Shown here piece after piece: positions 60,281 through 64,000 of a stretch of DNA of 64,000 nucleotides. Under the pieces are notes generated by a model. That model had not been told where the DNA came from. It made no database searches and was given only the letters and a program-made list of their open reading frames with translations. The position numbers and the translations under genes were made by a program. Positions within the stretch are counted from its first letter, which is position 1. The number at the start of each line of letters is the position of its first letter. This DNA comes from Prinsepia uniflora. Its lineage: Eukaryota > Streptophyta > Magnoliopsida > Rosales > Rosaceae. The DNA lies in assembly GCA_032719365.1 (NCBI GenBank), contig CM064872.1, forward strand, positions 19,375,572 through 19,439,571, written 5' to 3'.

Positions 60281-63200
60281 ACTCAACAGCAGGCGAGGTC
60301 AACCCCAGGCGTGGTTACAGGTACTCTTCATATCTCAAATCTTGTTGTACGGGTGTTAATGGATGCAGGGGTTACCCATTCTTTTATTTCAAAGAGTTGT
60401 GCGGGTATGTTAGATCGCGAGGTGTCAGCCTTGGATAGTGAGATGGGTGTTGGTACACCGATGGGCGTTGTGTACATAGTGAATCAGGTGATCCGGAGAT
60501 GCACAGTAAGGGTGGAGGATGTAGATCAACTAGCTGATCTAATCCTTATGGATATCCATGACTTTGATGTTATCTTGGGAATGGATTGGTTGGCGGAACA
60601 CGGTTCGCTCATCGACTGTTGTAGTAGGCGAGTGATTCTACGGAGTCCGGGTTTGCCGGAGGTTACTTTTCAGGGAGAGCGTGACGGTTCGCTACCTGAA
60701 GTAATTTCTTCACTTGCCGCTACCAAGCTTCTACAGAAGGGATTCCAGGGTTATCTGGCGCATGTTGTGACGACACAGAGCGATACTGCGAGTGCCGATG
60801 ATATACCTGTGGTGCGAGAATTTCCGAATGTGTTCCCGGAAGATTTGCCAGGCTTATCACCACATCGGGAGATCGAGTTCACGATTGAACTACTTCCAGC
60901 ACACGACCTATATCACAGGCACCATATCGGATGGCACCAGCTGAGTTGCGGGAGCTGAAACCCCAATTGCAGGAGTTGGTGGATTTGGGATTCATCCGAC
61001 CAAGTACATCACCGTGGGGAGCACCGGTATTATTTGTGAAGAAGAAGGAGGGGAACCTCCGTTTGTGTGTAGACTATCAACAACTCAACAAGGTCACGGT
61101 AAGGAACCAGTACCCCTTACCCAAGATCGACGATCTATTCAATCAACTGCGGGGGGCACAGTACTTCTTGAAGATTGATTTACGATCTGGTTATCACCAG
61201 TTGAAGATTACTGAGGAGGATGTCCCGAAGACAGTGTTTCAGGCTAGATACGGGCATTATGAGTTCCTTGTGATGCCTTTTGGCTTGACGAATGCTCCAG
61301 CAGCATTCATGGATCTGATGAATAGGGTCTTCCTATCTTATTTGGATAAGTTCGTGATCGTATTCATTGATGACATCCTAGTGTACTCGAGGAGTGCTCG
61401 GGCTCATGAGAAACACTTAAGGTTGGTGTTAGGGAAGCTGAGGCAGAACCAGTTATACGCCAAGCTGAGTAAGTGCCAGTTTTTGCTAACCAGCATTGGT
61501 TTTCAGGGACATGTGGTATAAGCAGACGAGATTAGTGTGGATCCCCAGAAGACCGAAGCGGTGACAAATTGGGCTAGACCGACGACCGTGATTGAGGTAC
61601 GGAGTTTCGTTGGTTTGGCAGGATACTACAGGAGATTTTTTGAGGGCTTCTCTAGTATCGCTGCACCGTTGACTCGTTTGACCAGGAAATGAGTAAAGTT
61701 TGTTTGGGACGAACGGTGTGAGCAGAGTTATCAGGAATTAAAACGTCGGTTGACTACCGCACCTGTTCTTGCTTTACCTGATAACAGTGGAGAGTTCGAA
61801 GTCTACAGTGACACATCGTTACAAGGTTTGGGTTGCGTGCTGATGCAGAATGGCCGAGTTATCGCTTATGCATCAAGACAACTAAAGACACATGAACTAA
61901 ACTACCCTACGCACGATCTGGAGTTGGCGGCAGTGGTTCACGCTTTGAAAATCTGGAGACATTATCTGTACGGGGTGACTTGCAGGATCTTCACCGATCA
62001 TTAGAGTCTAAAGAATTTGTTCACTCAGAAGGAGCTGAACGTAAGGCAACGATGGTGGTTGGAACTAATCAAGGACTATGATTGTACGATTGAATATCAT
62101 CCAGGAAAGGCGAACGTCGTGGCAGACGCACTTAGCAGGAAGTCAGCAGGATCGATTGCACACCTGAGGCTGGTGTACCTTCCTTTGCTAGTGGAACTCC
62201 GAAGAGCTGGAGTTATGCTGGGGATGGATGAGCAGGGAGCTTTATTGGCCAGTTTTCATGTACGACCTGTGCTAGTCGATCGGATTATCAAGGCACAATT
62301 AGAGGATCCGACACTTTGTATCTACAAGATCGAGGTCGAAGAGGATGCGAGGCAGGACTTTACTATCCGAAGAGATGGAGCTCTGGTGAAACTAGGCCAT
62401 TTGTGTGTTCCTGTAGTGGCAGAGTTACGGGCAGAAATTCTTGAGGAAGCCCACAGTTCGGCTTATGCCATGCATCCGGGAGGTACAAAGATGTACCGTA
62501 CCCTCCGGAACCACTATTGGTGGGCAGGAATGAAAAAGGATATTGCAGAGTTTGTGAGCAGATGTTTGACCTGTCAGCAGGTCAAGGTAGAGCGGCAGAG
62601 ACCGTATGAAGCTATGCAACCACTTCCGATTCCCGAGTGGAAGTGGGATCACATTACCATGGATTTTGTCTTTAAGTTTCCAAGGACTCAGAGAGGATTA
62701 GATGGAGTTTGGGTGATTGTCGACCGATTGACCAAGCCAGCTCATTTCTGGCCGGTACAGGAGACATTTAAGCCAAACCGACTGGCTCAGCTGTTTGTGA
62801 AAGAGATCATTCGACTTCATGGTACACCGGATTCGATAGTGTCTGATCGAGATCCGCGTTTCACTTCTAGGTTCTGGCAGAGTTTGCAGAACGCCCTGGG
62901 TACAAACTTACATTTTAGTACAGCGTTCCATCCACAGACCGATGGATAGTCAGAGAGAACTATTCAGACTTTGGGGGACATGATGAGGTCTTGTGTACTG
63001 CAGTTTCAGGATTCGTGGGATACTCATTTGCCTTTGATGGAGTTCGCATACAACAATAGTTCTCAGGCAAGTATCGGGATGGCGCCCTACGAGGCACTAT
63101 ATGGTCGACAGTGCAGGACACCTATCTGCTGGATGGAGGTAGGAGAGCGAGCAGCATTAGGGCCGGATTTGATGGACATGACCCAAGAAACAGTCCGAAT

Positions 63201-63699
63201 CATCAAGGAAAGATTGAAGGAAGCGCAAGATCGCCAAAAGAGTTATGCTGATCGATGAATTCGAGACTTGGAATTTGAGGTTGGAGATTTTGTGTTGCTC
63301 AAGTTATCTCCATGGAAAGGAATTGTCCGTTTTGGCCAACGTGGGAAGTTGAGTCCACGTTATTTTGGACCCTTCGAGATCACAGAAAGGATTGGACTAG
63401 TGGCATACCGGTTGGCATTACCTCCAGAACTTTCCAGAGTGCACGACGTTTTCCATGTGTCCATGTTGCGGAAGTACCTACGGGACGATTCACATGCCTT
63501 GCCGGAACAACCAGTGGAACTGATGACTGATCTGAGATTTGAAGAGAAACCAGTGCAGATTCTGGATCAGAAGAACAAGGTTTTGAGGAACAAGACGATT
63601 CGGTTGGTGAAAGTATTGTGGAGGAACCATGACGTCGAGGAAGCAACGTGGGAACCCGAAGACTTGATGAGGGAACAGTACCTCTTTTTATTTGAGTAA
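60281..63699 (+). pseudogene. pol of the Tekay element: protease, RT, RNase H, integrase, chromodomain
   Basis: Protease: DAG at 60362-60370 where D-S/T-G is usual, then DVILGMDWL. A frameshift near 60915 precedes RT. RT: GFIRPSTSPWGAPVLFVKKK, LRLCVDYQQLN, YHQLKI, FGLTNAPAAF and catalytic FIDD at 61363-61374. RNase H: VYSDTSLQGLGCVL, FTDH. Integrase: H2C2 finger (about 62449-62580), core with HITMDFV and VSDRDPRFTSRF. Chromodomain at about 63550-63696 (VKVLWRNHDVEEATWEPEDL). In-frame stops: TAA 61519, TGA 61690, TAG 62002, TAG 62947 (two codons before the expected catalytic Glu) and TGA 63256. Natural end TAA 63697-63699. No functional polyprotein. Confidence 0.92.
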
Positions 63700-63734
63700 A
63701 TTTCGAGGACGAAATTTTTGTAAGGTGGGTAGAT
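63700..63734 (+). other. Region before the 3' LTR with polypurine tract
   Basis: TTTCGAGGACGAAATTTTTG, then TAAGGTGGGTAGAT. The same GACGAAATT phrase precedes the polypurine tract in the LARD (9114 side) and in the outer element (33682), which links their plus-strand priming. Confidence 0.7.
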
Positions 63735-64000
63735 TGTAACGACCCGAACTTTCGTAATCATTATTTTATTGTAAAATGACCATTTTGCCCCTAAGGGGGG
63801 AAAAAGTTGACTTTTGCCCCGGGAAATATTTAGGACTTTGACCCATGACCGTGACGTAGTTTAGGACGTCACGAGTTCATAGGCAGGTGGCACGTTCGAT
63901 TCCAACGTTCCAGGAAGAAGTTGTGACGTTCGGAAGTCTAGGGATATTTTGGTAATTTGGTCAAAGAGGGGGCCAAATGTTGACTTTTAACCCGGGAAGT
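63735..64000 (+). repeat. 3' LTR of the Tekay element, cut by the window end
   Basis: Starts TGTAACGACCCGAACTTTCG and matches 56362-56628 base for base except for 7 substitutions and one inserted A. Confidence 0.95.

Larger units (their letters stand above)
56362..64000 (+). mobile_element. Tekay-type chromovirus (Ty3/gypsy), inactive, runs off the window
   Basis: 5' LTR 56362-59164, primer site 59168-59179, gag and pol to 63699, purine-rich tract, 3' LTR from 63735. The first 266 bp of the 3' LTR differ from the 5' LTR at 7 bases plus 1 indel, about 2.6 percent, so the insertion is fairly recent among those here. It entered LARD-like DNA; ACAAC stands directly before it (56357-56361) and would be the TSD. 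A C-terminal chromodomain and long LTRs fit the Tekay/Del lineage. Confidence 0.92.

Noticed and set aside
59852..60281. Second half of the 210-codon frame starting at 59649
   Set aside because: After about 59900 the zinc knuckle and Gly/Arg tail lie in another frame, so this part is out of frame.

Overview
This is plant nuclear DNA, very probably a core eudicot. It has one recognisable host gene with short AT-rich phase-0 introns, a 5S-carrying Cassandra TRIM, chromodomain Ty3/gypsy elements of the Tekay type, and a scrap of 18S/ITS1 rDNA. I cannot name the species. Most of the window is nested LTR retrotransposons. Target-site duplications (TSDs) were read directly for several of them.

Layout. 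(1) 1-4296: AT-rich intergenic DNA with a possible last exon at 75-200 and an 18S-ITS1 fragment near 3.7 kb. (2) 4297-19803: a Tat-like gypsy element on + (TSD CGAAT) with a broken gag and no pol. A minus-strand non-coding LARD-type element (6837-15675) is inserted in it. Its 3' domain carries a 24-bp hairpin tandem array and an antisense acidic frame. (3) 19804-22217: an exon-like piece, a 30-bp minisatellite and a broken antisense copia gag. (4) 22218-36297: a non-autonomous + LTR element. Its left LTR is split by two solo LTRs, its internal region by a third, and its right LTR by a three-LTR Cassandra element. (5) 36298-46400: a 10-kb stretch nearly free of recognisable elements, holding the one complete gene, a bHLH137-like transcription factor in six exons (41989-43625, 334 aa). 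(6) 46400-53193: copia-like leader remnants, another solo LTR, and a minus-strand gypsy derivative that keeps gag and lost pol. (7) 53194-56361: the 3' LTR and part of the interior of a second LARD-like element on minus. (8) 56362-64000: a nearly complete but disabled Tekay chromovirus on + with a 2.8-kb 5' LTR, gag-pol with several stops and frameshifts, and the first 266 bp of its 3' LTR.

The Tekay element, the LARDs and the solo LTRs share the same LTR start (TGTAACGACCC), a paired ACGT-box module, often a conserved palindrome, a PPT context and a TGGTATCAGAGC-type primer site. The non-coding elements may therefore have moved with proteins of a Tekay helper. The least explained structure is in the middle of these LTRs: long arrays of short hairpin words whose stems change in a compensating way between units.
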